From assembly GCF_023544665.1 (NCBI RefSeq), contig NZ_JAMJFL010000006.1, forward strand, positions 62,001 to 126,000: a DNA stretch of 64,000 bases, read 5' to 3'. The DNA is from Streptomyces sp. YS415. GTDB taxonomy: Bacteria; Actinomycetota; Actinomycetes; Streptomycetales; Streptomycetaceae. Of this stretch, positions 45,508 through 54,402 are shown piece after piece. A program made the position numbers and the translations under genes. Within the stretch, counting starts at the first letter, position 1; the number at the start of each line of letters is the position of its first letter. Under the pieces are notes generated by a model. It was not told the DNA's origin. It was given only the letters and a program-made list of their open reading frames with translations, and searched no databases.

Positions 45508-45525
45508 CCGGGCTGGGACTCGGTC

Positions 45526-47124
45526 ATGGAGAGCCTGGAACTGATCGTCGCCGTGGCGGCCGCCGTGCTCGCCGCAGGGTGGCTGGCCCGCCGCACCGGC
45601 CTGAGCGAGCCCCTGCTCCTGCTGGGCGCCGGAATCCTCATGGGCCTGACCCCCTCCTTCGGCAGCGTCACCCTCGCACCCGAAGTGGTGCTCCTGCTGT
45701 TCCTGCCCGCGCTGCTGTACTGGGAGGCGCTGACCTCATCGGTGCGGGAGATCCGTCACAACCTGCGCAGCATCGCCCTGCAGTCCACCGTGCTGGTACT
45801 GGTCACCGCACTCGCCGTGGCCGTGGTCGCCCACGCCTTCGGCTGTCCGTGGCCGATCGCACTCGTCCTTGGAGCGGTCCTCGCACCGACCGATGCCGCC
45901 GCCGTGGCCGCCGTGGCACGTGCGATGCCGCGACGCATCCTGACCGTGCTGCGCACCGAGAGCCTCCTGAACGACGGCACCGCGCTGGTACTGCTCGCCG
46001 TCTCCATCGAGGTGGTCGTCGATGACGCCCCCTTCAGCTGGGCAGGCACCTCGCTGCGCTTCCTCGAGTCCTACGCCGGCGGCATCGCCATCGGGGCCGT
46101 CGTCGCCCTCCTGCTCAAGTGGGTAAGGCGACGGCTCCACGACCCCTTGCTGCACAGCGTCCTCAGCGTCGCCACACCGTTCTTCGCCTTCCTGCCCGCC
46201 GAACTCGTGCACGTCTCGGGCGTCCTCGCGGTCGTCACCTGCGGCCTCGTCAGCAGCCGCTACGGCCCCCGCGTGATCAGCCCGCACGCCCGCGTCCAGG
46301 CGACGGCGTTCTGGGAGGTCACCAGCCACCTGCTCAACAGCGCCCTGTTCGTCCTGGTCGGCGTGCAGATGCCTGCCGCGGTCCGGGCACTGACTTCGAC
46401 AGACCTCCTGCAAGCCGTGGCCATGGCGACCGCCGTGAGCGCCGCGGTCATCGGATCGCGGTTCCTGTGGTTCTACACCGTCCCCTACGCGGTGCGCTTC
46501 GTGGACCGGCGGCCCGTGCAGAAGGAACGACGCATCGGGGCGGCTCAACGCCTGCCGCTGGCCTGGGCCGGCATGCGCGGTGCCATCTCCCTGGCGGCGG
46601 CGCTGACCATTCCGGCCGCCACCGCGGACGGCCGGCCCGTGGCGCACCGCGACGCCGTCGTCTTCACCACCGTGGTCGTCATCGTCATCACCCTCACCGT
46701 GCTGGGCCCCACGCTCCCGGCCGTGGTCCGCAGGGCCCGCTTCGACGCCGACGGGGAGCAGGCCGCCGAGTCCGTACTCGCCCACCAGTACCTCAGTGCC
46801 GCCGCTCTGCGCGAGCTGCCCGAACTGGCCCGCCACTACGGCGTCGAACCGGGTACGGCGGCGCAGCTCGAAGGCGACATCAGGGACCGCATCGCCGGAG
46901 GGCAGGACGCGGTCCGCCGCAGCCGCGGCATGCACCAGTTGGAGACCGCTCTGCTCCAGGTCAAGCGACGGGCCCTGACGCAGTTGCGGGACGCGGGACG
47001 CATCGACGACATCGTGCTGCGCAACGTCCAGGGCTTGTTGGACGCCGAGGACGTCCGGCTGTCCCTCACAGCGGCCCGCATACCGGCGGTCGACGCCACG
47101 CCGACGGTCAATCGGACGCCGTGA
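45526..47124 (+). CDS. CPA1-family Na+/H+ antiporter
   Basis: 532 aa. About 12 membrane helices; the signature region GAVLAPTDAAAVAAVARAMPRRILTVLRTESLLNDGTALVLLAVSIEVVV carries the ion-binding Asp of PTDAAA and the conserved ESLLNDG. AWAGMRGAISLAAALTIPA is the second family block. The C-terminal ~110 residues are a soluble helical domain (SVLAHQYLSAAALRELPELARHYGVEPGTAAQLEGDI), as in NhaP/NhaG-type exchangers, likely regulatory. It should exchange Na+ or K+ for protons across the membrane. It follows the Atu4866 gene by 18 nt. Confidence 0.88.
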   Translation: MESLELIVAVAAAVLAAGWLARRTGLSEPLLLLGAGILMGLTPSFGSVTLAPEVVLLLFLPALLYWEALTSSVREIRHNLRSIALQSTVLVLVTALAVAVVAHAFGCPWPIALVLGAVLAPTDAAAVAAVARAMPRRILTVLRTESLLNDGTALVLLAVSIEVVVDDAPFSWAGTSLRFLESYAGGIAIGAVVALLLKWVRRRLHDPLLHSVLSVATPFFAFLPAELVHVSGVLAVVTCGLVSSRYGPRVISPHARVQATAFWEVTSHLLNSALFVLVGVQMPAAVRALTSTDLLQAVAMATAVSAAVIGSRFLWFYTVPYAVRFVDRRPVQKERRIGAAQRLPLAWAGMRGAISLAAALTIPAATADGRPVAHRDAVVFTTVVVIVITLTVLGPTLPAVVRRARFDADGEQAAESVLAHQYLSAAALRELPELARHYGVEPGTAAQLEGDIRDRIAGGQDAVRRSRGMHQLETALLQVKRRALTQLRDAGRIDDIVLRNVQGLLDAEDVRLSLTAARIPAVDATPTVNRTP

Positions 47125-47459
47125 TCCGCGCCTTCGCGCCGGTGTTGGCGGCCAATGGACCGCCGCGCGTCCTCGGCGTGGTCAGGCGGAGCAAGCCGGA
47201 CTCGGGCAGCCTCGTGAGGTTCTCCGGTTCGACGCGGCGCTCCCGCTCCGTGCGCTCCGGGTTCCCCCGGCATTGGCAGCCAGTGGCGCTCCATTCCCTG
47301 CTGACTGCCGACCCCGCCCGCCGCGCGAGGCCGCCCAGGCTCTGCGCAAGCTCAAAAGCCGCAGCTCAGGGGGGTTTCGGCGGATACCGTGCGATAGGTT
47401 GTGCGAAGTCAGCACCTGATCGGTTCCGTGACCGCGGAGCAGATCAGCTTTCGAGCACG
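47125..47459. other. Intergenic region before the SARP gene, no gene supported
   Basis: 335 nt. The forward frame that runs through it into the SARP gene has no start or protein pattern. No convincing promoter, repeat or hairpin stood out. The SARP gene start is only weakly supplied with a Shine-Dalgarno (GAGCACG). Confidence 0.4.
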
Positions 47460-50390
47460 ATGAGGTTCACCATGGGGGCAACGGGCATACCGAGCACGTA
47501 CTTCTCGGTGCTCGGGCCGCTGCGGGCGCGCCGCGCCAGTACCGACTTGGATCTTGGTTCGCCTCAGCAGCGGGCCGTGGCCGCCGTCCTCGTACTGCGG
47601 CACGGCCGTGCGGTGAGCATGGACGATCTCGTGGGCGCCCTGTGGGAGTCCCCGCCGCAGCGTCCTGCAGCCGTTGTACGTACCTACATCTGGCGGCTGC
47701 GCCATCTGCTGGAGCCTGAGCACACGCAGGGGCAGCCCTGGCGTCTGTTGCAGTCCGTGCCCGGCGGCTACTCGCTCCGTCTGGCCGACGGCGCCCTGGA
47801 CTGGGAACTGTTCGAGGAGCGTGTCGCCGAGGCCCGGGCCCGCAAGGCGGCCGGCGAGACGGCGTCGGCCCGGCATCTCTTCGACCAGGCCCTGGCCCTG
47901 TGGCAAGGGACGACGTTGATGGGCGTGCCCGGCCCGTTCGCCGACGCCGAACGCTCCCGGCTGGAGGAACGCCGCCTGGACGTGATCGAGGCCCGGCTGG
48001 AGACCATGGTGGAACTCGGCGCCTGCGCGGACGCGGCCACCGATCTCACCACCCTCGTCGAGACGCACCCGCTCCGCGAAGGCCTGCACTACCTGCTGAT
48101 GCTGGCCCTCCATCAGACCGGCCGGCAGGGCGAGGCCCTGGCCGCCTACCGTCGCGTGCACCGACTGCTGGCGCAGGAACTGGGCATCGAGCCCAACGCC
48201 CGTCTGCAACAGCTGCACGACGACATCCTGCAGCGCACCGCACCGTCCGTCAGTACGCCCGAGGTCGTCACCCGCCAGGAACGCGCACCCCGGCAGATCC
48301 CCCATGCGGTGCCCGATTTCACCGGCCGGGCCGAGGAGACCGAACGCATCCGGGCCACGCTGCTGAACCCCTCGCCGGAAGCGGTGCCCATTGTGCTGGT
48401 CACCGGCATGGGCGGCGTCGGCAAGACCTCCCTGGTCATGCACAGCGTGCGGACCGTGCTCTCCGCTTACCCCGACGGGCAGCTCTACGTCGACCTGCGG
48501 GGAGCCGACGGAGCCCCCGCCGATCCGGCCGCGGTCCTGGCTTCGTTCCTGCGCGCCCTGGGCGAACGCGACCCCTACATCCCCGCCGATGTCGCCGAAC
48601 GCGCGGCGCTGTACCGCTCCCGGCTCGCCCAACGGCGCGTGCTCGTCGTCCTGGACAACGCCGCGGACATGCAGCAGGTGGTGCCCCTGCTGCCCGGCGC
48701 CCCGACCTGCGCCGTGATCATCACCAGCCGCAACGGTCTGGCCACCCTGCCGGTGAGCCTGCGCATCGTTCTCGGCGCGATGCCCGACGACGTGGCGATG
48801 CAATTGTTCGCTCGGTTGATCGGCACCACCCGTGTCAACGCGGAGCCGCACACGGCTCACCGCATCCTCGCCGCCTGCGGCGGCCTGCCCCTGGCGGTGC
48901 GCATCGTCGGCTCCCGGCTGGCGGCGCGCCCCGAGTGGACGCTGGCCGACCTGGCAGGACGCCTGGCCGACGAAAGGCACCGGCTTTCGGAACTGACGGT
49001 GGACACAGTCACGGTGGAGGCCAGCTTCGCATTGGGGTATGGCCAGTTGGACCCGGCCACAGGCCAGGCATTGAGACTGCTCGCGCTGCCGGCCCACGGT
49101 GTGTACGACCTGCGCACGGCGAGCGCTGTGCTCGACATGCCGAGCGAGATGGCAAAGGGGCTGCTGGAGCGGCTGGTTGCCGTCGGACTGCTGGAGTCAC
49201 CCGCTCTGGACCGGTACCGCTACCACGACCTGGTCCGTCTGTTCGCCCGGCGTCTGGCCCTGGAGGCGGACACGGACCGGACGCGGCACGCCACTCTGGG
49301 CCGCCTTCTCGACCAGCACCTTGTAGCAGCAGCCGAGTCCTATCGTGTCATGCGTCCCGGACATACGGTGGCCCGGCCGACGCTGCCTCAAGTGCCGGGA
49401 GAGACACGCTTCGACAGCGTCAGCGAGGCTCTCGCCTGGAGCGCGTCCAGTCTCGACGACATACTGATGCTTCTGACGCAGACTGCTTCCTCCCACACCG
49501 ATCGTGCCGCGACACTCCTTCTCCTGCTCGACGCCGTCCTGATGAACGCCCATCTGTGGCATCAGGTCATTCCGGCGGCCACCCTGGTCGCCGACGCGGC
49601 TTCCCTTGCCCGCGACTCCCGCTCCGAGGGCCGTGCCCGCTACATCCTCAGCGGCGCGTTGGCGCAAGTCGGCCGCCTGAACGAGGCGGAAGACCAGGTG
49701 AACCGAGCACTCGAGGCGTCGCGCGACAGCGAAGCCGATGTCCATGCCTTGTCACTGAACGTCAAGGCGTTCATCGTCGGGCACAGCGATCCTGAACGCG
49801 CTATTCGTCTGTTCCGGGAAGCCGCATCTCTGGCGCGCACTCTGGGCAACCACTCCTTGGAGGCGTTGGTGCTGGGAAACGGCGTGCAAACTCGTCTACG
49901 CATCGATGGCATGGACGACCAGACCGTACGGGACTCGCTACGGCACAAACGTCTGTACCGCCAACTCGGCGACCGCCAGGGGGAAGCCTTCGCCCGTTAC
50001 CGCCATGGTCAAGTGCTCGCGCGCCTGGGCCTGCTGGATGACGCCATGGCCGCTTACCAGCAGGTCTTGGAGATGCTTCAGGGGGGCGGACAGGACTTCG
50101 TGCGCGCCGCCTGCCTGGTCCGTCTCAGCGAGACATGTGCACAACTGAAGAAGTATCAGTCAGCATTGGATTACGCCGATGAAGGGCTGCTGCTCACCAG
50201 AGCAGTCCGGCACGAACAGTTGGAGGCGGTGGCGCTGCGCGCGCGTGGCGACGCCTTGTTCGCAACAGGTCTGGCGGAGCAAGCCGATCAGCACTGGCAC
50301 GAGGCGCTGGACATTTGCCGACACCTCGGCTTTCAAGCCGAAGCCGATTCCGTGGAAAGGCGGATCGCGAGCGGCTACCCCTTGGCGTAG
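47460..50390 (+). CDS. AfsR-like SARP transcriptional activator
   Basis: 976 aa. Order: OmpR-type DNA-binding domain (residues ~18-105: LGPLRARRASTDLDLGSPQQRAVAAVLVLRHGRAVSMDDLVGALWE, PPQRPAAVVRTYIWRLRHLLEP, LLQSVPGGYSLRL); BTAD (RVAEARARKAAGE to ELGIEPNARLQQLHDDIL); NB-ARC ATPase with VTGMGGVGKTSLVMH (Walker A), VLVVLDNAADMQQV (Walker B) and TCAVIITSRNGLATLP; then TPR-like repeats to the end. Such regulators switch on antibiotic gene clusters or respond to phosphorylation. No cluster is present here; the TAGAC repeats at 38.7 kb are a possible target. ATG 47460 or 47472 can be the start. A fragment of a related gene lies at 60.4 kb. Confidence 0.9.
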   Translation: MRFTMGATGIPSTYFSVLGPLRARRASTDLDLGSPQQRAVAAVLVLRHGRAVSMDDLVGALWESPPQRPAAVVRTYIWRLRHLLEPEHTQGQPWRLLQSVPGGYSLRLADGALDWELFEERVAEARARKAAGETASARHLFDQALALWQGTTLMGVPGPFADAERSRLEERRLDVIEARLETMVELGACADAATDLTTLVETHPLREGLHYLLMLALHQTGRQGEALAAYRRVHRLLAQELGIEPNARLQQLHDDILQRTAPSVSTPEVVTRQERAPRQIPHAVPDFTGRAEETERIRATLLNPSPEAVPIVLVTGMGGVGKTSLVMHSVRTVLSAYPDGQLYVDLRGADGAPADPAAVLASFLRALGERDPYIPADVAERAALYRSRLAQRRVLVVLDNAADMQQVVPLLPGAPTCAVIITSRNGLATLPVSLRIVLGAMPDDVAMQLFARLIGTTRVNAEPHTAHRILAACGGLPLAVRIVGSRLAARPEWTLADLAGRLADERHRLSELTVDTVTVEASFALGYGQLDPATGQALRLLALPAHGVYDLRTASAVLDMPSEMAKGLLERLVAVGLLESPALDRYRYHDLVRLFARRLALEADTDRTRHATLGRLLDQHLVAAAESYRVMRPGHTVARPTLPQVPGETRFDSVSEALAWSASSLDDILMLLTQTASSHTDRAATLLLLLDAVLMNAHLWHQVIPAATLVADAASLARDSRSEGRARYILSGALAQVGRLNEAEDQVNRALEASRDSEADVHALSLNVKAFIVGHSDPERAIRLFREAASLARTLGNHSLEALVLGNGVQTRLRIDGMDDQTVRDSLRHKRLYRQLGDRQGEAFARYRHGQVLARLGLLDDAMAAYQQVLEMLQGGGQDFVRAACLVRLSETCAQLKKYQSALDYADEGLLLTRAVRHEQLEAVALRARGDALFATGLAEQADQHWHEALDICRHLGFQAEADSVERRIASGYPLA

Positions 50391-50459
50391 TGCCGCTTTG
50401 CGACTCACCAAACGCCGCCGTTCGATGCTCTGCCTGCCGTTCGAGGCGACATTCGGCTA

Positions 50460-50585
50460 CGCCGCCGTCCTGCAACGCTCTGCGCTCCGCTGTTGTCCGG
50501 CCTGGGGCGCCTGCCCGAGCCGCAACGAGAAGCCCTGCGGGCGGTGTTCGGACTGGCCGAGGGCGCGGCACCGAGCCGGGAGCCG
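50460..50585 (+). pseudogene. LAL/LuxR regulator fragment
   Basis: The frame around 50472-50583 reads ATLCAPLLSGLGRLPEPQREALRAVFGLAEGAAPSR, the conserved segment after the Walker A helix in LAL regulators; compare LPQPQREALGVALGRRPGSPPD in the regulator at 38.8 kb. No Walker motif, start or HTH is left. It lies in the 351-nt gap between the SARP gene and the amidohydrolase gene, and the rest of that gap shows no gene. Confidence 0.6.
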
Positions 50586-50741
50586 CCCCGGCCACCTGCT
50601 CGTGGTGCGAGCTTCCTGGGTGCGGTGCTCCCAGGTAAACGGCGGCCTGTTCCGGTGCGGCGCCGGCGAGGAGCGTAGTGCGTGGCACCGGCCGGACAGC
50701 GGCCGGTGGTGTCACCCACTATTGGATTGGGGTTGTGTGTC

Positions 50742-52142
50742 ATGTATCTCGAAGGTGCGACTCGTGCGGCTCTGCTGGACCAGCTTCGGATGTCGGCCGG
50801 TGACCGCGGCCGCAAGGTGCTGCTGACCGGCGCCACGGTGGTGACGATGGACCCGGCGACGGGGGTGCTGGACAGGGGCGACGTCCTGATCGAGGGCGAC
50901 ACGATCGCCGCGGTGGGCGCGAACCTGCGAGCGCGGGGCGCCGAGTCGGACGCGGTGGTGATCGACGCGACGGGATGCATCGTCGCGCCGGGCTTCGTGG
51001 ACACGCACCGGCACGCCTGGGAGGCGCAACTGCGCAGAATCATGCCGGACGTGGACGACCTGGCCGGCTACGTGACGACGACGCTCCTGGGGTACGCGCG
51101 GGTGTACCGGCCGCAGGACATGTACGTGGGCACCCGGCTGGCGGCGCTGACGGCGATCGACAGCGGGATCACGACCATGCTGGACTTCTCGCACAACTCG
51201 CGGACGGCGGCGCACTCGGACGCCGCGGTCCGTGCCCTCGTGGACACGGGCATCCGGGGCGTGCACGCGGCGATGGCGCCGCACTTCGGTGACTGGGACA
51301 AGCAGTGGCCGGGGGATGTGGCACGGCTGCAGAAGGAGTACGGCAGCGACCTGCTGTCCTTCCGCATCGCCACGCTGGCCACCGGGGAGATCGCGGGACC
51401 GGAGCGCGCGTTCGGTCCGGAGCTGGCGGCCGCGGCGCGCGAGCTGGGCGTGGGCGTCAGTGTGGACGCGGTGTTCGGGCAGGCCTCCTCGCAGGCGATC
51501 CTGGAGTGGGAGCGGCAGGGGCTGCTGGGACCGGATCTGACCCTGATCCACTCGACCGGTCTGACGCGTGAGGCGTGGCGGGCGATCGGGCAGAGCGGTA
51601 CGACGATCGCGCTGGCGCCGACCTCGGACGCGCAGATCGGACTGGAGTCGGCGATTCCGGCGGTGGACGAGGCGCTGGCGGTCGGGGTGCGGCCCGGGCT
51701 GAGCATCGATGTGGAGGTGGCGCTCGCCAGCGACATGTTCACGCAGATGAGGGCGCTGCACGCCATCCAGCGGATGCGGGCGGTGAATGCCGTCTACGGC
51801 ACGGACGCCGAGCCGCAGCGCATCGGTACGTTCGACGTCCTGGACTTCGCCACTCTGCAAGGGGCGCGGACGAACGGACTGGGAGGCGTGACCGGTTCGC
51901 TGACCCCGGGCAAGCAGGCCGACCTGCTGGTGGTGCGTGCCGAGGATGTCAACAACATGCCGTTGAACGACGCGGTGGGCACGCTGGTGCTGGGCAGCGA
52001 CGCCCGCAACGTGGACACCGTGTTCATCGCCGGGCAGGTCCGCAAGTGGGACGGCCGTCTCCTCGACGTCGACCTGGCGGCCCTGCGTGACGAGGTCGCC
52101 GCCTCCCGCGACTACATCCTCAACACGCACCCCAGCACCTGA
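50742..52142 (+). CDS. TRZ/ATZ-type metal-dependent amidohydrolase
   Basis: 466 aa; ATG at 50742 (a GTG at 50682 would add 20 residues). N-terminal composite beta-sandwich VLLTGATVVTMDPATGVLDRGDVLIEGDTIAAVG, then GFVDTHRHAWEAQLRR, whose HxH motif is THRH. AMAPHFGDW and LTLIHSTGLTREAW hold further ligand His; the DAQIG and IDVEVALASDMFTQMR stretches complete the barrel. ATFATLQGARTNGLGG-type and LTPGKQADLLVVRAED end the family. Members deaminate or dehalogenate purines, pyrimidines or triazines (cytosine deaminase, AtzB, TrzN). Substrate unknown. A perfect hairpin follows. Confidence 0.85.
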   Translation: MYLEGATRAALLDQLRMSAGDRGRKVLLTGATVVTMDPATGVLDRGDVLIEGDTIAAVGANLRARGAESDAVVIDATGCIVAPGFVDTHRHAWEAQLRRIMPDVDDLAGYVTTTLLGYARVYRPQDMYVGTRLAALTAIDSGITTMLDFSHNSRTAAHSDAAVRALVDTGIRGVHAAMAPHFGDWDKQWPGDVARLQKEYGSDLLSFRIATLATGEIAGPERAFGPELAAAARELGVGVSVDAVFGQASSQAILEWERQGLLGPDLTLIHSTGLTREAWRAIGQSGTTIALAPTSDAQIGLESAIPAVDEALAVGVRPGLSIDVEVALASDMFTQMRALHAIQRMRAVNAVYGTDAEPQRIGTFDVLDFATLQGARTNGLGGVTGSLTPGKQADLLVVRAEDVNNMPLNDAVGTLVLGSDARNVDTVFIAGQVRKWDGRLLDVDLAALRDEVAASRDYILNTHPST

Positions 52143-52163
52143 GCGCTGGCTGTTGCCCGGACC

Positions 52164-52199
52164 GGAGACGGCGCCACCCGTTGGGGCGGCGCCGTCTCC
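52164..52199. terminator. Bidirectional hairpin between convergent genes
   Basis: GGAGACGGCGCC (52164-52175) pairs perfectly with GGCGCCGTCTCC (52188-52199), 12 bp with a 12-nt loop. It lies between the amidohydrolase gene and the convergent DUF2255 gene. Confidence 0.85.
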
Positions 52200-52207
52200 A
52201 TTGCTGC

Positions 52208-52573
52208 TCAGTCCTCTTTTCCCAGGACGACGCGGAGAGTGGCCTCGCGCGCCGCGGGGGCGATGATGAAACCGACCGGCCCCGGCCAGCCGAGGCCGTA
52301 CTTCTCCTCGTAGGCCGTGTCGATCCGGTCGAGCAGGGCGGTGTCCTCGACGGGCTCGAAGCGGGCGCGGACGATGCCCTCCGGCCACCACAACTGGGCG
52401 GTGGTGGTGGCAATTTGCCGATACCACCGCGTGCCGACCCCGGACAGCGCCCGGAGGTAGGCATGGTCGTCGACGCAGACGATCCACAGTTCCAGGGTCC
52501 GTGTCCGCTCGCCCGTTCCCTCCACGTACAGGGTGACCTGTGTCTGATGTGCCAGGTGAACCGCCGGCTCCAC
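52208..52573 (-). CDS. DUF2255-family protein (flavin-reductase-like split barrel)
   Basis: 121 aa; GTG at 52571-52573 after GAGGAGG. It reads RTRTLELWIVCVDDHAYLRALSGVGTRWYRQIATTTAQLWWPEGIVRARFEPVED, matching the DUF2255 pattern (TxxxWxVxVxDxxYVRSxxGxxSxWYR) related to the nitroreductase/F420-binding split-barrel proteins. The C-terminal PAAREATLRVVLGKED is typical of the group. Function unknown. It ends at the bidirectional hairpin. Confidence 0.75.
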   Translation of the reverse strand: MEPAVHLAHQTQVTLYVEGTGERTRTLELWIVCVDDHAYLRALSGVGTRWYRQIATTTAQLWWPEGIVRARFEPVEDTALLDRIDTAYEEKYGLGWPGPVGFIIAPAAREATLRVVLGKED

Positions 52574-52810
52574 GTGCGCCCTCCTCGCGGCCCCGTCCGG
52601 TGACCGGGCGGGTGCCCGGTGGGGAGGCCGGAATACGCGGCGCGGCGGAAGGGGTGAGCCGGCGGGATCGCGGACTCGTTCCCCGTCCGCCGTGATGCGC
52701 GCGGGCTGTCACTGTGCCCTGACACGGGGCGTCCTCGCTTCGGCGGTTCTCACCTAGCGGCGGTCACCTGCCGCCATGGCGAGGGGTGTGTGCATCCGTG
52801 GGCCGCCGGC

Positions 52811-53098
52811 TCAGACGGAGTCGACCACGAGCGCGCTGGCGGTCGCGAAGGTGTGCCGGAACTCCTTCAGGGGCTGGTAGTCCTCGGAGTTGTAGAAGTC
52901 CAGCACGGCCTGCTTGTCGGGGAACTCCAGGATCACTCCGATGCTGGGGCGCTGGTCGGCCTCAAGGACGAAGCAGTCGGTGTCGCGGGCTATGGGCTTG
53001 CCTCCGTAACGCGAGACGACTTCCAGTGTCCTGGACTCGTAGTCCCGCATCTTCTCGTCGTCCTGGGGGGAGACGCTGATGACCATGTAGGTGCTCAC
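52811..53098 (-). CDS. DUF1330-family protein
   Basis: 95 aa; GTG at 53096-53098 after CAGGAGTG. Compact ferredoxin-like fold: TYMVISVSPQDDEKMRDYESRTLEVVSRYGGKPIARD, VLEADQRPSIGVILEFPDKQAVLDFYNSEDYQPLKEFRHTFATASALVVD. The E-F-P-xKQAVLDFYxSxDYQPL block is the DUF1330 signature. Dimeric proteins of unknown function, sometimes linked to antibiotic-monooxygenase-like folds. Divergent from an ArsR-type repressor gene 136 nt away, which probably controls it. Confidence 0.85.
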   Translation of the reverse strand: MSTYMVISVSPQDDEKMRDYESRTLEVVSRYGGKPIARDTDCFVLEADQRPSIGVILEFPDKQAVLDFYNSEDYQPLKEFRHTFATASALVVDSV

Positions 53099-53120
53099 TG
53101 TCACTCCTGTGCAGTTCGTT

Positions 53121-53140
53121 AGTTCGCGATTACGTGAACT
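53121..53140. promoter_or_regulatory. ArsR-type operator between the DUF1330 and regulator genes
   Basis: AGTTCGCGATTACGTGAACT at 53121-53140 has 5-bp perfect arms AGTTC/GAACT extended to an imperfect palindrome. Further AGTTCGT half-sites occur at 53113-53119 and 53206-53212. It lies 22 bp before the DUF1330 start, where a repressor would block it. Confidence 0.5.
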
Positions 53141-53221
53141 ATTGAACTGAAGAGCGCGGGAGCGGGCAAACTTTCCGCGTGTGAGTCGTGACACAACTAT
53201 TCGTCAGTTCGTGAGGGCACG

Positions 53222-53227
53222 TACAAT
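53222..53227 (+). promoter_or_regulatory. -10 box of the ArsR-type gene, leaderless
   Basis: TACAAT at 53222-53227 fits a -10 hexamer well. The expected transcription start, about 7 nt further, falls on the GTG at 53234. No SD precedes either GTG, so a leaderless transcript is likely. The -35 is unclear, and an AGTTCGT half-site lies between. Confidence 0.5.
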
Positions 53228-53233
53228 GTGAGG

Positions 53234-53551
53234 GTGAAGGCACTGACCCATCCCAGCCGCGCGGACCTGCGCATCGAGTCCGTGCTGGATGCCATGGCCA
53301 ATCCGACCCGGCTGAGGATCATCGAGCGTCTTGCCGAGGGCGAGGAACTCACCTGCTCCACCACCCTGCCGGACGTGTCGCCCTCGACGGCCAGCCGGCA
53401 CTGGAACGTCCTGCGGGAGGCGGGCATCCTGCGCGCCCGCCGGGAAGGCCGGATCATCCTGCACAGCCTGCGCCGCGACGATCTCGAGCAGCGTTTCCCC
53501 GGACTGCTCGACAGCGTCCTGAGGGCGGTCAGGGACGCCTCCTCCACGTAA
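53234..53551 (+). CDS. ArsR-type helix-turn-helix repressor
   Basis: About 105 aa; the GTG at 53234 (or 53228) is the start, immediately after the TACAAT -10. The winged helix reads RIESVLDAMANPTRLRIIERLAEGEELTCSTTLPDVSPSTASRHWNVLREAGILRARREGRIILHSLRRDDLEQRFPGLLDSVL. The recognition helix is SPSTASRHWNVLREAG. There is no CxC metal motif; a single Cys in LTCSTT is unlike metal sensors, so it is probably a redox or non-metal ArsR. It likely represses its own and the DUF1330 promoter via the AGTTC palindrome. Confidence 0.85.
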   Translation: MKALTHPSRADLRIESVLDAMANPTRLRIIERLAEGEELTCSTTLPDVSPSTASRHWNVLREAGILRARREGRIILHSLRRDDLEQRFPGLLDSVLRAVRDASST

Positions 53552-53636
53552 CCGACCGACGCAAGCCTTCGCTGACATCGCGCCCCGATGGTCGTCAGAG
53601 CCGGCGGCCGGGGCGCCGGATGGTTCCCGGGAGTTC

Positions 53637-54170
53637 GTGGTGTTCTCCGTACGACCCGCCTGTGCTGACGACGTGCCCGCTCTCACCGCCCTGATCGAGC
53701 GGAGAGCCGCGTGGATGCGCGAGCGGCAGCTGGAGGACTGGGAAGGGTGGTCGAGCAGTGCCGCGATGATGGCGGCGCGAGCGGCCCGCACCCGGTCGCC
53801 CGCCTGGGTGCTGGAGCACGCCGAGGGCGCCGTCGTCGGGTGCACCACCGTGTCGGACCGGCCCCTGGACGAAGGGTGGACGGCTGCGGAACGGGAGGAG
53901 ACCGCCCTGTATCTGCACACCACGGTCACCGACCCCGCATGGCGCCACTGCTGGCCCGGCGCGGTGCTCGCCGCATGGGCCCTGCGGCGGGCGGCCACCT
54001 CAGGGACGACGTGGGTACGGAGGGCCTGCACCAGCGACGGACTGCTGCGCTACTACCGGGACGCCCAGGGCTTCGCCCTCGTGCGGACCGTGCGCGGTGA
54101 GCACACGGTGACGCATCTGCTGGCCCGACATGCCACGACGGCGGACTGGTCCGCAGCGACGCCGACTTGA
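53637..54170 (+). CDS. GNAT-family N-acetyltransferase
   Basis: 177 aa; GTG (doubled, 53637 and 53640) after GGGAG. VFSVRPACADDVPALTALIERRAAWMRERQLEDWEGW is the usual N-terminal strand-helix with an unusually Trp-rich acceptor region. EREETALYLHTTVTDPAWRHCWPGAVLAAWALRRAA stands where the CoA-binding motif should be, but lacks a clean Q/RxxGxG/A. VRRACTSDGLLRYYRDAQGFALVRTV is the C-terminal part. The weak pyrophosphate loop makes activity uncertain. It stands alone. Confidence 0.75.
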   Translation: MVFSVRPACADDVPALTALIERRAAWMRERQLEDWEGWSSSAAMMAARAARTRSPAWVLEHAEGAVVGCTTVSDRPLDEGWTAAEREETALYLHTTVTDPAWRHCWPGAVLAAWALRRAATSGTTWVRRACTSDGLLRYYRDAQGFALVRTVRGEHTVTHLLARHATTADWSAATPT

Positions 54171-54402
54171 GGCGGCGGCCGACATGTGCCGCCCCTCGTG
54201 GCTTGTTTCCCGCTTGCGCCGCCGGAGAGGTGTTGGTGGTCGATGTAGGCATCAGTTGCCGATGTCAGGCCTTCGCGCGCGCGTCCATCCTGTGACGTAT
54301 GCCGCGCCGTGTCGCGCGGCGAGGTCCCCGCTGCCGTAGTTGCGACACCGTGTTCGGCGTCCTGCTCTTCAGCTCACCCGCGCGCAGATTGGCGGAAGCG
54401 CT

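Noticed and set aside
46119..47459. The long open frame ahead of the SARP gene, which would make a 1423-aa protein
   Set aside because: It overlaps the antiporter gene in another frame and has no recognisable pattern; the SARP domains begin only after 47460.
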